Source: Rhodococcus qingshengii
GTDB taxonomy: Bacteria; Actinomycetota; Actinomycetes; Mycobacteriales; Mycobacteriaceae
Direction of reading: 5' to 3'
Length of the DNA stretch: 64,000 bases
Assembly: GCF_021025955.1 (NCBI RefSeq)
Contig: NZ_JAJNCL010000003.1
Span: 434,001-498,000 of the forward strand
Shown: positions 16,733 through 26,338 of the stretch, in pieces
Layout: every line of letters begins with the position of its first letter
Numbering within the stretch: the stretch's first letter is position 1
Position numbers and translations under genes: made by a program
The notes under the pieces: generated by a model
The model's database searches: none
Told to the model about the DNA's origin: nothing
Seen by the model: the letters and a program-made list of their open reading frames with translations, nothing else

Positions 16733-17323
16733 CTACCGATCAGATCCCAGAACGCATCCCACCGCACGAGCCGCAAGTTGCGCAGCTCTTTCTGCTGTCG
16801 GTTCGGAAGCGAGCCCGAGCAGTCGCTGCCGGTGCTCCTCCCCGAGCAGCAACGTGTACAACTGATCCGCACGCAGCGCAGCCTTCTGACCATGCTGATC
16901 GAGCAAAGTTTTCTCCAGAAAGGCAATCGACTTGGCCGGGCCGGATTCGTAGAACGCGGTAGCCAGTTCCGGGAACTGCACGGCCTCGCCGATCATCATG
17001 CGGTGCAGCCCAATCGAATTGTCGCTGTGCAGGGCGACGACGATGTCCACTGCGGCGACCAGCAGGTCGGACTGACCCTCGCTGGCATTCCCGACGTACG
17101 CGTGCTGACGCGCAACCGCAGCTGCAAAGACCGCAGATTTGTCGCCGAAGTAGCTGTACACGGTGCGCTTGGCAACGCCGGCCGCAGTGGCAATCGCGTC
17201 GATCGTCGTTCGAGCGAACCCGACTTCTCGAAACGAGTCGACCGCGACGTCGAGAATCTCGTTGCGTCGATCAGCTCGCTCGGCGTCGCTGGTTCTCCCA
17301 CGTCTGCGCGGTTGCTCCATCAA
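16733..17323 (-). CDS. TetR family regulator upstream of the photolyase
   Basis: The 196-residue protein has the HTH FARTTIDAIATAAGVAKRTVYSYFGDKSAVFA (about residues 35-65) and a TetR_C domain of the AefR type (GEAVQFPELATAFYESGP). It begins MM, so 17323 or 17320 may be used. It is divergent from the DUF952 gene with a 24-bp palindrome in the 73-bp gap, and it is followed by phr on the same strand. It therefore probably represses itself, phr and the DUF952 gene. Ligand unknown. Confidence 0.88.
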   Translation of the reverse strand: MMEQPRRRGRTSDAERADRRNEILDVAVDSFREVGFARTTIDAIATAAGVAKRTVYSYFGDKSAVFAAAVARQHAYVGNASEGQSDLLVAAVDIVVALHSDNSIGLHRMMIGEAVQFPELATAFYESGPAKSIAFLEKTLLDQHGQKAALRADQLYTLLLGEEHRQRLLGLASEPTAERAAQLAARAVGCVLGSDR

Positions 17324-17348
17324 GTCCCCTATTACCGTGCCGGTGAAT

Positions 17349-17372
17349 TAATGCTACGTTGACGTTTCATTA
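17349..17372. promoter_or_regulatory. palindrome between tetR and the DUF952 gene (TetR operator)
   Basis: TAATGCTACGT (17349-17359) and ACGTTTCATTA (17362-17372) match at 9 of 11 pairs around a 2-nt centre, 25 bp from one start codon and 24 bp from the other. Confidence 0.65.
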
Positions 17373-17396
17373 TTTCGAACACTACAGGAGCACTGC

Positions 17397-17774
17397 ATGA
17401 CCGGACAACGACTCGTCCACGTCGCCATCGCCGACGACTGGGAAGCGTGCAAGCGTTTCGGTGAGTACGAGGTCTCGACGCGCGGAATCAGTTACGACGA
17501 GGCAGGATTCATTCGCGCAACCAAGCCCGACGCGCTCGCCTCGGTGCTCGATCTGGTGTTCGGCGACCTGACATTGCCACTGATCGTCGCCGTCATCGAC
17601 GAGGACGCTCTGACCTCCGCGGGCATCGACGTCGAATGGGAGGCGGAAAAGCCCCGAATTCTCCGACCTCTACCGATGGACGAGGACACCGTGGTCGCCG
17701 AACTGGCCGTGGAACGCGTTGACGGGGTCTGGCCGATTCCCGACCTGACCCCGTACGCAAGCGACGCCGGCTAG
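17397..17774 (+). CDS. DUF952 domain protein
   Basis: The 125-residue cytosolic protein matches DUF952: an N-terminal RLVHVAIADDWEACKRFGEY, the central EAGFIRATKPDAL (usually EGFIHxSTxEQ) and a C-terminal PxxxDTVV segment. The family resembles a shrunken ADP-ribosyltransferase-like fold, but its activity is not established, and the usual histidine of FIH is arginine here. ATG 17397 follows AGGAGCACTGC. It is divergent from a TetR gene with a shared palindrome, and its stop overlaps the stop of the convergent membrane protein gene by 4 bp. Confidence 0.85.
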   Translation: MTGQRLVHVAIADDWEACKRFGEYEVSTRGISYDEAGFIRATKPDALASVLDLVFGDLTLPLIVAVIDEDALTSAGIDVEWEAEKPRILRPLPMDEDTVVAELAVERVDGVWPIPDLTPYASDAG

Positions 17775-18766
17775 ACCAGCGCAGCCTCTGGTTCGATCAC
17801 CGGCGCCGACGGCTTCTTCCGGCCGGCTGCGACGCACAGCGCGATCCCGACGGCGATCCAGCACACCAGCACCAGAAGTGGCGTGGCGGCGCCATGGCCG
17901 TCGAAGAACACCATCGACCGGACGGATGCTCCTGCGGCGCCAGGTGGGAGCAATTGCCCCAATGCACCCCAGCCCGCGGGCAACCACGCCGCCGTTGTCG
18001 CCATCCCCGAGAGTGGGTTTCCGACGAACATCATCGTGACGGCACCCAACGCGAATCCCTTAATCCCGAGCAGGGATTCGAGTCCCAGAATGGGCAGCGA
18101 GATGGCCGACATGCCCATGGTGAGTGCGAGCGCGGTGAGCAGGTAGTTTCCGTCAAGACTGTTGATGCCGAATTGCAGAATGGCAGTCAGTGCGAAACCC
18201 GCGACAACCGCGACGCCGGCAGCGCCCAACACTCGCTTGACAATGCTGCGCGGAAACAGTTGCACGAGAACAACAGCAGGCATGATTCCGCCGAACACCA
18301 AGGGCAAGGCCAATGCCGTGAGCCCAGCACCGGTCGGGTCGTCCGCAGTCAGCGGCACAACGTCTTCGACGGGCACCTTTGCCCCCGAGGCCTCCGCGAG
18401 GCCGTTGGCCACCCCGGTCAGGGTTTGGGCGATCGGGGTTCCGCCTGCAGTCGCGATCAACACGTGAGGACCGTTGGCATCAACGGCGATTCCGCCGACC
18501 ACGTCGCGATTCCGAATCGCGTCACGCAGGGCGTCGGCGTCAGCGAATTCTCGAGTATCGAAGGCGCCTTGCTTACTCGCCTCGAGCGAGGTGCTGATCT
18601 GTTCGGTTGCCGGAGCTGGACCGGTGATGCCCAACTTCAGTTCGTGCGGGCCACTGTTGACCGAGGGCAGTACGAAGGCAAGCAGCATCAGCCCGATCAC
18701 GGCGGACAAGCCCAACACCACAGCCACCAACTTCTTGCGGTCCCGTGCTTCAACTTCGGCGTTCAT
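17771..18766 (-). CDS. ABC-2/YhgE-Pip-like membrane protein
   Basis: The 331-residue protein has one N-terminal helix (residues 13-33), an extracytoplasmic domain of about 110 residues, and then six helices between about 150 and 315, ending in a basic tail. This is the layout of DUF3533/YhgE-type and ABC2_membrane_3 permeases. No ATPase gene is adjacent. It is divergent from a TetR gene with operator-like repeats in the 89-bp gap, so it probably takes part in export or envelope stress and is repressed by that TetR. Function otherwise unknown. Confidence 0.8.
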   Translation of the reverse strand: MNAEVEARDRKKLVAVVLGLSAVIGLMLLAFVLPSVNSGPHELKLGITGPAPATEQISTSLEASKQGAFDTREFADADALRDAIRNRDVVGGIAVDANGPHVLIATAGGTPIAQTLTGVANGLAEASGAKVPVEDVVPLTADDPTGAGLTALALPLVFGGIMPAVVLVQLFPRSIVKRVLGAAGVAVVAGFALTAILQFGINSLDGNYLLTALALTMGMSAISLPILGLESLLGIKGFALGAVTMMFVGNPLSGMATTAAWLPAGWGALGQLLPPGAAGASVRSMVFFDGHGAATPLLVLVCWIAVGIALCVAAGRKKPSAPVIEPEAALV

Positions 18767-18780
18767 AACTACCTTCCCTA

Positions 18781-18819
18781 AGTGGAGGTTTTTCCTCCAC
18801 TATTTGTGGAAGATATTCC
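18781..18819. promoter_or_regulatory. operator-like inverted repeats before tetR (18856)
   Basis: AGTGGAGG (18781-18788) and CCTCCACT (18794-18801) form a perfect 8-bp inverted repeat around TTTTT. A second, related site GTGGAA-N4-TTCC follows at about 18806-18819. Both lie in the gap shared by the YhgE-like gene and tetR. Confidence 0.65.
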
Positions 18820-18855
18820 TCCGGTTATGATGAACTGTCAATACCGGAGGTGAAT

Positions 18856-19431
18856 GTGCGAGCCGATGCACGTGAACGCAGGAACGCAATAGTCGACGCC
18901 GCACGAGCGGTGTTCACCGAGCGCGGGCACGACGCGCCCCTCGACGCAGTCGCAGAACTCGCGAAAGTGGGCATCGCCACGCTGTATCGGAACTTTCCGA
19001 CGCGCGAGGACCTCGTGACCGCCGTCGCCGTCGCAACACTGACCGATGTCCGCGAGGCTGCCGACATCGCACTCACGGCAATGTCCACCGATCCGACAAA
19101 CGCGTGGCACACGCTGGTGGACCGCCTCGTGGAACTGCGCCTGGGTGCACTCATTCCCGCACTGGTGGAACGCAGTTTCACCGAGCTGGCGCCCGAAGTT
19201 CTGGCGGTGCGTGAGGTGACGAAAACGAAGATGACCGCGACGATCGGCGCCGCTCAGAGCGCCGGACTGGTTCGCGCCGATCTGCAACCGCTCGAATTCG
19301 TCATGGCTCTGGCCAAACTGACGCGCCCGCAAATCGAATTGTCGGACGAGGCCATGCCGAACCTGGTCCCGCGGTTGGTCGCGGTGTTCATGGCCGGTCT
19401 ACGTCCGGACGGTACCGACTTGCCGGTCTGA
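18856..19431 (+). CDS. TetR family regulator of the YhgE-like membrane protein
   Basis: The 191-residue protein has the HTH of the TetR family ([18 protein letters not shown], then [16 protein letters not shown], residues about 16-50) and a C-terminal domain of the SbtR/TetR_C type. GTG 18856 lies 5 nt after GGAGG; GTG 18850 overlaps that Shine-Dalgarno and is less likely. It is divergent from the membrane protein with shared palindromes and is followed 40 bp later by prrA, which may receive some readthrough. Confidence 0.86.
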   Translation: MRADARERRNAIVDAARAVFTERGHDAPLDAVAELAKVGIATLYRNFPTREDLVTAVAVATLTDVREAADIALTAMSTDPTNAWHTLVDRLVELRLGALIPALVERSFTELAPEVLAVREVTKTKMTATIGAAQSAGLVRADLQPLEFVMALAKLTRPQIELSDEAMPNLVPRLVAVFMAGLRPDGTDLPV

Positions 19432-19471
19432 TCGGCGAAACCCGACGTACCAGGCAAGGCACAATGGGGCT

Positions 19472-20176
19472 GTGACCGAGATACCGAAAATCCTCGTAGT
19501 CGACGACGACGCAGACGTCCTGACCTCACTCGAACGCGGATTGCGGCTCTCGGGATTCACCGTACTGACTGCAGTGGACGGCGCCGACGCGCTCCGCGTG
19601 ATCTCCGACAAGCGACCGGACGCAGTGGTCCTCGACATCAACATGCCTGTGCTCGACGGCACCGGCGTGGTGACGGCACTTCGTGCCGCAGGCAACGAAA
19701 TCCCGATCTGCGTACTCAGCGCACGCAACTCGGTCGACGATCGCATCGCCGGGCTGGAATCGGGTGCAGACGACTACATGGTCAAACCTTTTGTCCTTGC
19801 CGAACTGGTTGCCCGGATCCGCGCGATGCTCCGGCGCAGCAACACTCCCGCCGGCGATCACGTGGAGGGTACAAACACCTTGCGCGTCGGAAACCTCGAC
19901 ATCGACCTCTCCGGCCGCAGAGTTCGTGTCGACGGCAAGGAAGTACCGCTCACCAAACGCGAATTCGAGCTACTCGAAGTGCTCGCACACAATTCCGGCA
20001 TCGTGCTTACTCGCGAACGTCTCCTCGAACTGGTGTGGGGCTACGACTTCGTCGCCGACACGAACGTCGTGGACGTGTTCATCGGCTACCTGCGTCGCAA
20101 GTTCGAATCCGGCGGTTCACCTCGTCTGCTGCATACCGTTCGCGGCGTCGGGTTCGTGCTTCGGGAGAACCCGTGA
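19472..20176 (+). CDS. prrA: response regulator PrrA
   Basis: The 234-residue OmpR-type regulator has a receiver domain (residues 5-120) with the acidic pocket VVDDDAD, phospho-acceptor aspartate in [12 protein letters not shown] near residue 55, and the lysine in [13 protein letters not shown] near 105. The winged-helix domain ends [20 protein letters not shown]. The sequence is very close to mycobacterial PrrA, which controls growth-related genes including respiratory and ammonium genes. GTG 19472 is the start; its TGA overlaps the start of prrB, so kinase and regulator are coupled. Regulation cannot be read from the short upstream gap. Confidence 0.92.
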   Translation: MTEIPKILVVDDDADVLTSLERGLRLSGFTVLTAVDGADALRVISDKRPDAVVLDINMPVLDGTGVVTALRAAGNEIPICVLSARNSVDDRIAGLESGADDYMVKPFVLAELVARIRAMLRRSNTPAGDHVEGTNTLRVGNLDIDLSGRRVRVDGKEVPLTKREFELLEVLAHNSGIVLTRERLLELVWGYDFVADTNVVDVFIGYLRRKFESGGSPRLLHTVRGVGFVLRENP

Positions 20177-21516
20177 AGCGTCGCCGCTTCTCACTACGAA
20201 CCCGCGTTGCCGCAGCCGCGGCACTGGGGGCGACGTTCATCGTCATCGCCCTCGGTGTTGTCGTTGCGTTGGCCATCGCTCGAAACAACCTGTCCCAGCT
20301 GGACCGTCGCCTCGAGACCGCATCGACAGTGATCGTGGCCAATGCGGCCACTGCCGGACCATTCCTGGGAGCATTCGGAGATGGCGGCGCATTTTCCGTG
20401 ACCATCCGCTCCGACACCGACGGAACCGTCAAATCCAGCACCCCGACCCGTCTGCCCGAACTACCGGTCGGCTCGGCCACCGTCGATGTGGACGGCACCA
20501 AGTACCGGGCATACACCGCCGAGGCCGACGGCATCAATGCCCTTGTCTCACTGGCAGTTCCCTACGCCGAAGCGCGGGACATCACCGTCGACCAACAACG
20601 CCAGGTCGCTTTCTTCGGCGTCGGTGCCGTCGGGGCCGCTGCGGCTCTCGGGTGGTTGTTCGGTGGTCCGGCCGTGCGCCCACTCGTGGAATTGACCCGC
20701 CGGATCGCCCGACGCGATCCCGATCTCGCCACCGAAATTTCCGGCATCCGTGAAGCGGACGAGCTTGCCGCAGCAGCAGAATCGATGCTCAGCGATGTCG
20801 CCCGGGCACAGGCCGCGACCAACTCGGCCCTTGCCGCCGCTCGGGACTTCGCGTCCGCCTCGGCTCACGAGCTCCGAACTCCGTTGACGGCGATGCGAAC
20901 CGACATCGAGGTGTTGTCCATTCACGACCTCGATCACGAACAAAGACGCGAGATACTCACAGATCTGGCCCGCGCGCAGGGCCGCGTCGAATCAACTCTG
21001 CGAGACCTCGAGCGACTGGCGAAGGGTGAACTCTCGACTGCCGAGGATTTCAAGGACACGGATCTGACCGAGGTCTGCGACATCGCTGCCGACGACGCAC
21101 GCCGACATCATCGCGGCCTCGACGTCAGCGTCGTCACCGTGGATTCTCCACTCCCCTATTGTATCCGGGCTCTTCCCGGCGGAATCCGGTTGATCCTCGA
21201 CAACGCGATCACCAACGCCGTCCGCCACGGCGGCGCGAGCACCGTGCGCATCACCCTCGCACGCCCGGTCGATTCACCGGACACAGTCACGATCACGATC
21301 GACGACAACGGTTGCGGAATACCGGCCGAGGAACGCTCGAGCGTCTTCGAAAGGTTCACCCGCGGGTCGACGGCAGGCAAGACGGGCTCCGGTTTGGGCC
21401 TGGCGCTGGTGGCGCAGCAGGCGGCCCTGCACGGCGGACGCACGACATTCCACGACAGTCCGCTCGGCGGGGCTCGCCTGCTGGTCGAACTCAGGGATCA
21501 ACCCGGATCCGTTTAA
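20173..21516 (+). CDS. prrB: sensor histidine kinase PrrB
   Basis: The 447-residue membrane kinase has two helices (near 12-36 and 145-165) flanking an extracytoplasmic sensor domain of about 105 residues, a HAMP region, the H-box [20 protein letters not shown] with the phospho-histidine near residue 237, an N-box ([12 protein letters not shown]), a G1 box (DNGCGIP) and a G2 box (SGLGLALV). It matches M. tuberculosis PrrB in length and order of domains. GTG 20173 overlaps the prrA stop (GTGA). The stimulus is unknown. Confidence 0.92.
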   Translation: MKRRRFSLRTRVAAAAALGATFIVIALGVVVALAIARNNLSQLDRRLETASTVIVANAATAGPFLGAFGDGGAFSVTIRSDTDGTVKSSTPTRLPELPVGSATVDVDGTKYRAYTAEADGINALVSLAVPYAEARDITVDQQRQVAFFGVGAVGAAAALGWLFGGPAVRPLVELTRRIARRDPDLATEISGIREADELAAAAESMLSDVARAQAATNSALAAARDFASASAHELRTPLTAMRTDIEVLSIHDLDHEQRREILTDLARAQGRVESTLRDLERLAKGELSTAEDFKDTDLTEVCDIAADDARRHHRGLDVSVVTVDSPLPYCIRALPGGIRLILDNAITNAVRHGGASTVRITLARPVDSPDTVTITIDDNGCGIPAEERSSVFERFTRGSTAGKTGSGLGLALVAQQAALHGGRTTFHDSPLGGARLLVELRDQPGSV

Positions 21517-21521
21517 CCCCT

Positions 21522-23798
21522 TCAGGTCTCGATCAGCTCCCCGATCCCTGACGCCGTCACTTCGATGACCCGAGCCGAGCCGATGTCGAAGAACAGTCCG
21601 GCGATACGCAGGCGACCATCCACACGGGCCTGACCGACCAGAGGATGGCGTTCGAGAGTCTGCAATTGGACTGCAACATTGACCATTCCGAGCTGATCGA
21701 CCTCCGAGAAACCCGCCTCGGCGGCAGCGCGGGCGACCGGGTGGCCACTCGTGTAGGCCTGCAAACTCGTTTCGGCGTGACGCAGCCATTCCTCGATGGC
21801 TCCCGATTCCGAGGAACTGTTGGTCAGGAGTGCTTGCATCGCTCCGCAGCCTGAATGTCCGCACACGACAACCGAACTGACACCCAACTCGTCGATCGCA
21901 AATGCCAATGCCGCTTCCACTGACGTATCGCGGCCACCGGCTGGAACCAGGTTTCCGACGTTGCGCACAGTGAACAGGTCTCCTGGGCCACTGCTCGTGA
22001 TGATGTTCGGCACCACTCGCGAGTCTGCGCAGGTAAGGAAAAGGGAGTCCGGATTCTGCCCGTCGCGCAACTGATCCATGTGTGGCCGTATCGCTTCGGC
22101 GCGGTGGCGATGGTAGTTGGACACCCCGTCGAGAATGGGCCGCAGCGCAGGCGGGCTGCTCAGATTCCTTCCCGAAGCCTGTGGTTGCCAACTCCCCCAC
22201 GGAGCGAGCAAGCCTCGCAGGTCGGTGACTGCTGCGCCGCGCTTGGGCGGCCCGGTGGTCGCGCTCTCCATGCTCACCGATCCGACTTCGTCGATGATCA
22301 CCGACCCACCTGCCAACTCGTACTGCCTCGCCCACTCTTCGATGACGTCGAAGACGGCGTGGTCGAGAAAGTCGACGGACAGTTCGACCGTGACGTCCGA
22401 CCGCGGCGGGATGCCGGCGAGTACCGACGTGAGCTTGGGCAGCACGAGGAAGGTACACGACCCCTCGACTAGCACTCGCCACTTCCCGGAATCCTTGTCA
22501 CCCAACTCTTCTGCTGTGACCGACGCACGGATGACACGCCACACCAGGAGGGCGATCGCCAGCGCCAGTCCGATGAGCACGCCCTCGAGCAGGTTCAGGA
22601 ACACGACTCCGACCACCGTGATGCCGTACACCCACAGGTCGCCGGTCCGCCGGGCCAACCGGATGTGCGCCAGCTTGACCAGTTGAATACCGATGACTAT
22701 CAGCAGACCGGCAAGCGCAGACTTCGGAATCTGCTGAACCAACCCGGCCAGCGCGGCCGAGAACAGCAGGATCCACAGGCCGTGCATGATCGACGACGCA
22801 CGAGACTTCGCACCGGCTTCGACGTTGGTGGCGCTGCGCACGATCACTCCCGTGACGGGCAGCCCGCCGATCGCCCCTGACACCATGTTCGCAGTACCTT
22901 GACCGAGCATCTCGCGGTCGAAGTTCGAACGCGGTCCCGAGTGCATCTTGTCCACGGCCACAGCCGAGAGCAGACTCTCGACGCTGGCAATCAGGGCGAT
23001 GGTCAGGATGCCGGTTGCGACGCCGAGCCACTGGCCGTCCGGCAGCGCAGGAAGTCCGATCGAGTCCAGCAGGGACCCGTCGAGAGCAATTCGCTCGACG
23101 TCGATCGGCAGCACGAGTGAAGCGAGAGTTGCCAATACGATGCCGACCAACGCAGCCGGCACCTTTCGAACGCCCGCGGGGAGGTAACGCCAGCCGAGAA
23201 GAGTGGCGACGACGACGAGGCCGATCATCAAGTCCTCGACGTGCAAGGCACCGATCTGCGCGGGCAACTGCCGTAGATTGTCCAGCGCCGAACTGGCAGA
23301 GCTTCCGCCCAGTAACACGTGAACCTGTTGTAGCGCAATGGTGATGCCGATACCGGCGAGCATCGCGTGCACCACCACCGGTGCAATAGCCAGTGCCGCA
23401 CGGGCAATTCGGCTGAGCCCGAACACGATCTGCAGAAGACCGGCGCCGACGGTGATCAAGCAGGTGACTTTCCACCCGAACTTGCCGATCAGTTCGGCGA
23501 CCACCACGGTCAGTCCTGCCGCCGGACCACTTACTTGCAGCGGTGAACCTCCCACCGCTCCGGCCACCACTCCGCCGACGATGGCGGCGATCAGACCTGC
23601 CATGATCGGCGCCCCGGACGCGATAGCAATTCCCAGGGACAGAGGAAGCGCTACCAGGAAGACGACCAGCGACGCCGGCACGTCGTATCTGATCAGTTGC
23701 TCGAGATAACGCCGGCTTCCACCACCTGGCGGAGACGAATCCCCGACGACGCTCTCGCCTGCGGGTGATTGTGTGTGCACTACGGACTGCGTCGACAT
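21522..23798 (-). CDS. SulP-family anion transporter fused to beta-carbonic anhydrase
   Basis: The 758-residue protein has a SulP transport domain (residues about 28-440, with PVTGVIVRSATNVEAGAKS typical of the family), a STAS-like domain (about 460-540), and a C-terminal beta-carbonic anhydrase (about 560-758). Zinc ligands are in CADSR and GHSGCGA, and the Asp-Arg dyad is intact, so the enzyme should be active. It corresponds to M. tuberculosis Rv3273. The likely role is bicarbonate or sulfate movement linked to CO2 hydration at the membrane. ATG 23798 follows GAGGAGATCT. It is convergent with prrB (5-bp gap) but divergent from the aldo/keto reductase. Confidence 0.9.
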   Translation of the reverse strand: MSTQSVVHTQSPAGESVVGDSSPPGGGSRRYLEQLIRYDVPASLVVFLVALPLSLGIAIASGAPIMAGLIAAIVGGVVAGAVGGSPLQVSGPAAGLTVVVAELIGKFGWKVTCLITVGAGLLQIVFGLSRIARAALAIAPVVVHAMLAGIGITIALQQVHVLLGGSSASSALDNLRQLPAQIGALHVEDLMIGLVVVATLLGWRYLPAGVRKVPAALVGIVLATLASLVLPIDVERIALDGSLLDSIGLPALPDGQWLGVATGILTIALIASVESLLSAVAVDKMHSGPRSNFDREMLGQGTANMVSGAIGGLPVTGVIVRSATNVEAGAKSRASSIMHGLWILLFSAALAGLVQQIPKSALAGLLIVIGIQLVKLAHIRLARRTGDLWVYGITVVGVVFLNLLEGVLIGLALAIALLVWRVIRASVTAEELGDKDSGKWRVLVEGSCTFLVLPKLTSVLAGIPPRSDVTVELSVDFLDHAVFDVIEEWARQYELAGGSVIIDEVGSVSMESATTGPPKRGAAVTDLRGLLAPWGSWQPQASGRNLSSPPALRPILDGVSNYHRHRAEAIRPHMDQLRDGQNPDSLFLTCADSRVVPNIITSSGPGDLFTVRNVGNLVPAGGRDTSVEAALAFAIDELGVSSVVVCGHSGCGAMQALLTNSSSESGAIEEWLRHAETSLQAYTSGHPVARAAAEAGFSEVDQLGMVNVAVQLQTLERHPLVGQARVDGRLRIAGLFFDIGSARVIEVTASGIGELIET

Positions 23799-24117
23799 AG
23801 ATCTCCTCGCCGGACCCCGGATCCGGCTGCTGGGCAACATGTTCGAAGCGAATCGGCGATCGGTATCGCCGATCGACTGTGACCATGGTAACCGCGATTC
23901 CTTACCGTTCCCTTAGATGCGTACCCAGACGTGGTCGACGTCACCGCCGCCTGACGCTGTGACTCGAACCTGAACATCGGTCCAAAAGATCGATCGAATT
24001 GCTCTAAACCGCAAGCATTTTGACTGAGACATCTCCCAGCGACCAGCGCACCTGAGCGGCATCGGCGATAATGGGTAGACGCTCAACCGCAACCACAACG
24101 ATGTGAAGGCAGGCACC
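23799..24117. other. divergent intergenic region with an inverted repeat
   Basis: This 319-bp gap between the carbonic anhydrase and aldo/keto reductase genes has no credible open frame. It holds a perfect 9-bp inverted repeat, ATCGGCGAT (23852-23860) and ATCGCCGAT (23865-23873), 54-75 bp from the carbonic anhydrase start. A/T-rich tracts near 23985-24020 may carry the other promoter. Confidence 0.55.
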
Positions 24118-25149
24118 ATGTCCGATCAGTACGTCGCCGCGCAGGACCGCTACGAAGCCATGCCCTACCGCCGGACCGGCCGGAGCGGTCTCAAACTCCC
24201 AGCGATCTCGCTCGGCCTCTGGCACAACTTCGGCGACGACGTCCCGATCGACAACCAGCGCGCAGTCCTAAGACGGGCGTTCGATCTCGGGATCACCCAC
24301 TTCGATCTTGCCAACAACTACGGACCTCCGTACGGAAGCGCCGAGACGAACTTCGGCAGGATCCTGCGTGAGGATTTCTCTTCGTACCGCGAGGAATTGG
24401 TCATCTCGTCCAAAGCCGGCTGGGACATGTGGCCCGGCCCCTACGGATTCGGCGGTTCCCGTAAGTACTTGCTCTCGTCTCTCGATCAGTCGCTCGGTCG
24501 ACTCGGAGTCGACTATGTCGACATCTTCTACAGCCATCGCCCCGACGCCGAGACTCCGATCGACGAGACCGCAGGCGCCCTGATCAGTGCCGTCCAGCAG
24601 GGCAAAGCCCTGTACGCGGGTATCAGTTCGTATTCACCGGAGCGCACCCGTGAAATCGCCGCACTGCTCGCCGCTGCGGGGGTTCCGTTGTTGATCCACC
24701 AGCCGAGCTATTCGATGCTGAATCGGTGGATCGAGCAGGAACTGCTTTCGGCTGTCGACGATCTGGGAGTGGGCGTCATCGCGTTCTCACCGCTCGCGCA
24801 AGGCATGCTCACCGACCGGTATCTGAACGGTGTTCCCGAGAATTCTCGTGCCGCCCAAGGCAAGTCACTCAACCCTTCGTGGCTGACCGACGACGCTCTC
24901 ACCCACATTCGCGCGCTCAACGACATCGCGTCAGCTCGCGGCCAGTCGCTGGCCCAGCTTGCACTGAGCTGGGCACTTCGCGATTCGCGGGTCACCTCGG
25001 TATTGATCGGTGCGTCCAGCGTCGCGCAGCTCGAAGCCAACGTCGGCGCGCTCGACAATCTCGAATTCAGCGCAGCCGAACTGGCCTCCATCGATCAGCA
25101 CGCCAAGGACAGCGGCATCAATCTGTGGGCAGAGGCCAGCTCGATCTGA
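24118..25149 (+). CDS. aldo/keto reductase (YghZ/GpsA-like)
   Basis: The 343-residue NADPH-dependent reductase has the catalytic set of the AKR fold: Asp and Tyr in HFDLANNYGPPYGSAE, Lys in ISSKAGW, and His in FYSHRPD. The C-terminal NADP site reads LIGASSVAQLEANVGAL. Among relatives it is nearest to E. coli YghZ, an L-glyceraldehyde-3-phosphate and methylglyoxal reductase (AKR14). ATG 24118 follows AAGGCAGG; an in-frame GTG at 24103 is less likely. It stands alone and is convergent with ppk2. Physiological substrate unknown. Confidence 0.88.
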   Translation: MSDQYVAAQDRYEAMPYRRTGRSGLKLPAISLGLWHNFGDDVPIDNQRAVLRRAFDLGITHFDLANNYGPPYGSAETNFGRILREDFSSYREELVISSKAGWDMWPGPYGFGGSRKYLLSSLDQSLGRLGVDYVDIFYSHRPDAETPIDETAGALISAVQQGKALYAGISSYSPERTREIAALLAAAGVPLLIHQPSYSMLNRWIEQELLSAVDDLGVGVIAFSPLAQGMLTDRYLNGVPENSRAAQGKSLNPSWLTDDALTHIRALNDIASARGQSLAQLALSWALRDSRVTSVLIGASSVAQLEANVGALDNLEFSAAELASIDQHAKDSGINLWAEASSI

Positions 25150-25162
25150 GTGATGACTCCAG

Positions 25163-26128
25163 CTAGAGCGCAGGCAACTCCACGTTCACGTGCTCGCCCT
25201 CTTCGAATACGGCCGAGGCCGGCCCGACGATCAAGGGATCCGGAGTACCGACTGCCCGGTGATCCTTGTTGGGATAGTCGAAGCTGGCGAGCACGTGACG
25301 CATCGCTTCGAGGCGGGCGCGCTTCTTGTCGTTGCTCTTGATCACCGTCCAGGGCGCATCCCCGGTATCGGTGTAGAAGAACATCGCTTCCTTGGCCTGC
25401 GTGTAGTCGTCCCATTTGTCCAGCGAAGCCAGGTCGGTCGGTGAGAGCTTCCACTGACGCACCGGGTCCGTTCGACGGGCAGCGAACCGCGCCAACTGCT
25501 CTTCGCGGCTGACCGAGAACCACAGCTTGTGCAGATGAATCCCGGAGTTGACGAGCATCCGCTCGAAGTCCGGGGTCTCTCTCATGAACTCGAGATACTG
25601 CGTCGGCGTGCAGTAACCCATCACACGTTCGACGCCGGCCCGGTTGTACCAGGACCGGTCCATCATCACGATCTCGCCGCCGCTAGGCAGGTGAGCGACA
25701 TAGCGTTGGAAATACCACTGGGTGCGCTCGATGTCCGTGGGCTTCTCGAGCGCGACGACGCGGGCACCACGGGGATTGAGATGCTCGGTGAACCTCTTGA
25801 TCGAGCCGCCCTTACCGGCAGCATCGCGACCTTCGAAGATGATGAGCACCTTCTGACCGGTTTCCTTGACCCACAGCTGCAGCTTGAGCAGCTCGATCTG
25901 CAGACGCCGCTTCTTCCGCTCGTACTCGCGGCGAGACATCTTCTTCTCGTAGGGGTAACCCTGCTTCCAGGCATCCGCGAACTCCGAAGGCTCCAGCACG
26001 CCGAGCTTGTGCTTGAGACTCGAGAGCTCGTCGATCTCGGCCGCATAGTCCTCGGTGACGGAAATTCTGGTCGACGGGGTCGGCAGGTCAGGAACCCGAC
26101 CGTCCACACCGCTGGCGTCGGGGCTCAT
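25163..26128 (-). CDS. ppk2: polyphosphate kinase 2
   Basis: The 321-residue PPK2 enzyme transfers phosphate between polyphosphate and nucleotides, mainly making GTP or ATP from NDP. Walker A is FEGRDAAGKGGSIKRF near residue 105, Walker B MMDRSWYNRAGVE near 165, and the lid contains FSVSREEQLARFAARRTDP. A 90-residue N-terminal extension ending in the basic helix YERKKRRLQIELLKLQ is typical of one-domain PPK2 proteins. ATG 26128 follows GGGAG; the longer open frame lacks family similarity. Divergent from the large flippase-like gene with a 210-bp gap that holds no clear operator. Confidence 0.93.
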   Translation of the reverse strand: MSPDASGVDGRVPDLPTPSTRISVTEDYAAEIDELSSLKHKLGVLEPSEFADAWKQGYPYEKKMSRREYERKKRRLQIELLKLQLWVKETGQKVLIIFEGRDAAGKGGSIKRFTEHLNPRGARVVALEKPTDIERTQWYFQRYVAHLPSGGEIVMMDRSWYNRAGVERVMGYCTPTQYLEFMRETPDFERMLVNSGIHLHKLWFSVSREEQLARFAARRTDPVRQWKLSPTDLASLDKWDDYTQAKEAMFFYTDTGDAPWTVIKSNDKKRARLEAMRHVLASFDYPNKDHRAVGTPDPLIVGPASAVFEEGEHVNVELPAL

Positions 26129-26338
26129 GAATACGCACTCCCTGTCGTCGAAATGAACGAACGTCCGGAAAGTGAATTTTACGCGCCGAAGCCCGCCGCC
26201 GCGGGGCCGAAGCGAATGTTGCTTGGCATCGAGGAGGTAACGACAGGTCCGGCTTCCCAGTCGCCGAACCCCCACGCGGTACCTTGATCGAGGTAACTGA
26301 GACGGTCGGTAACCCCGAGAGAAGAGAGTTCTGGCGAG

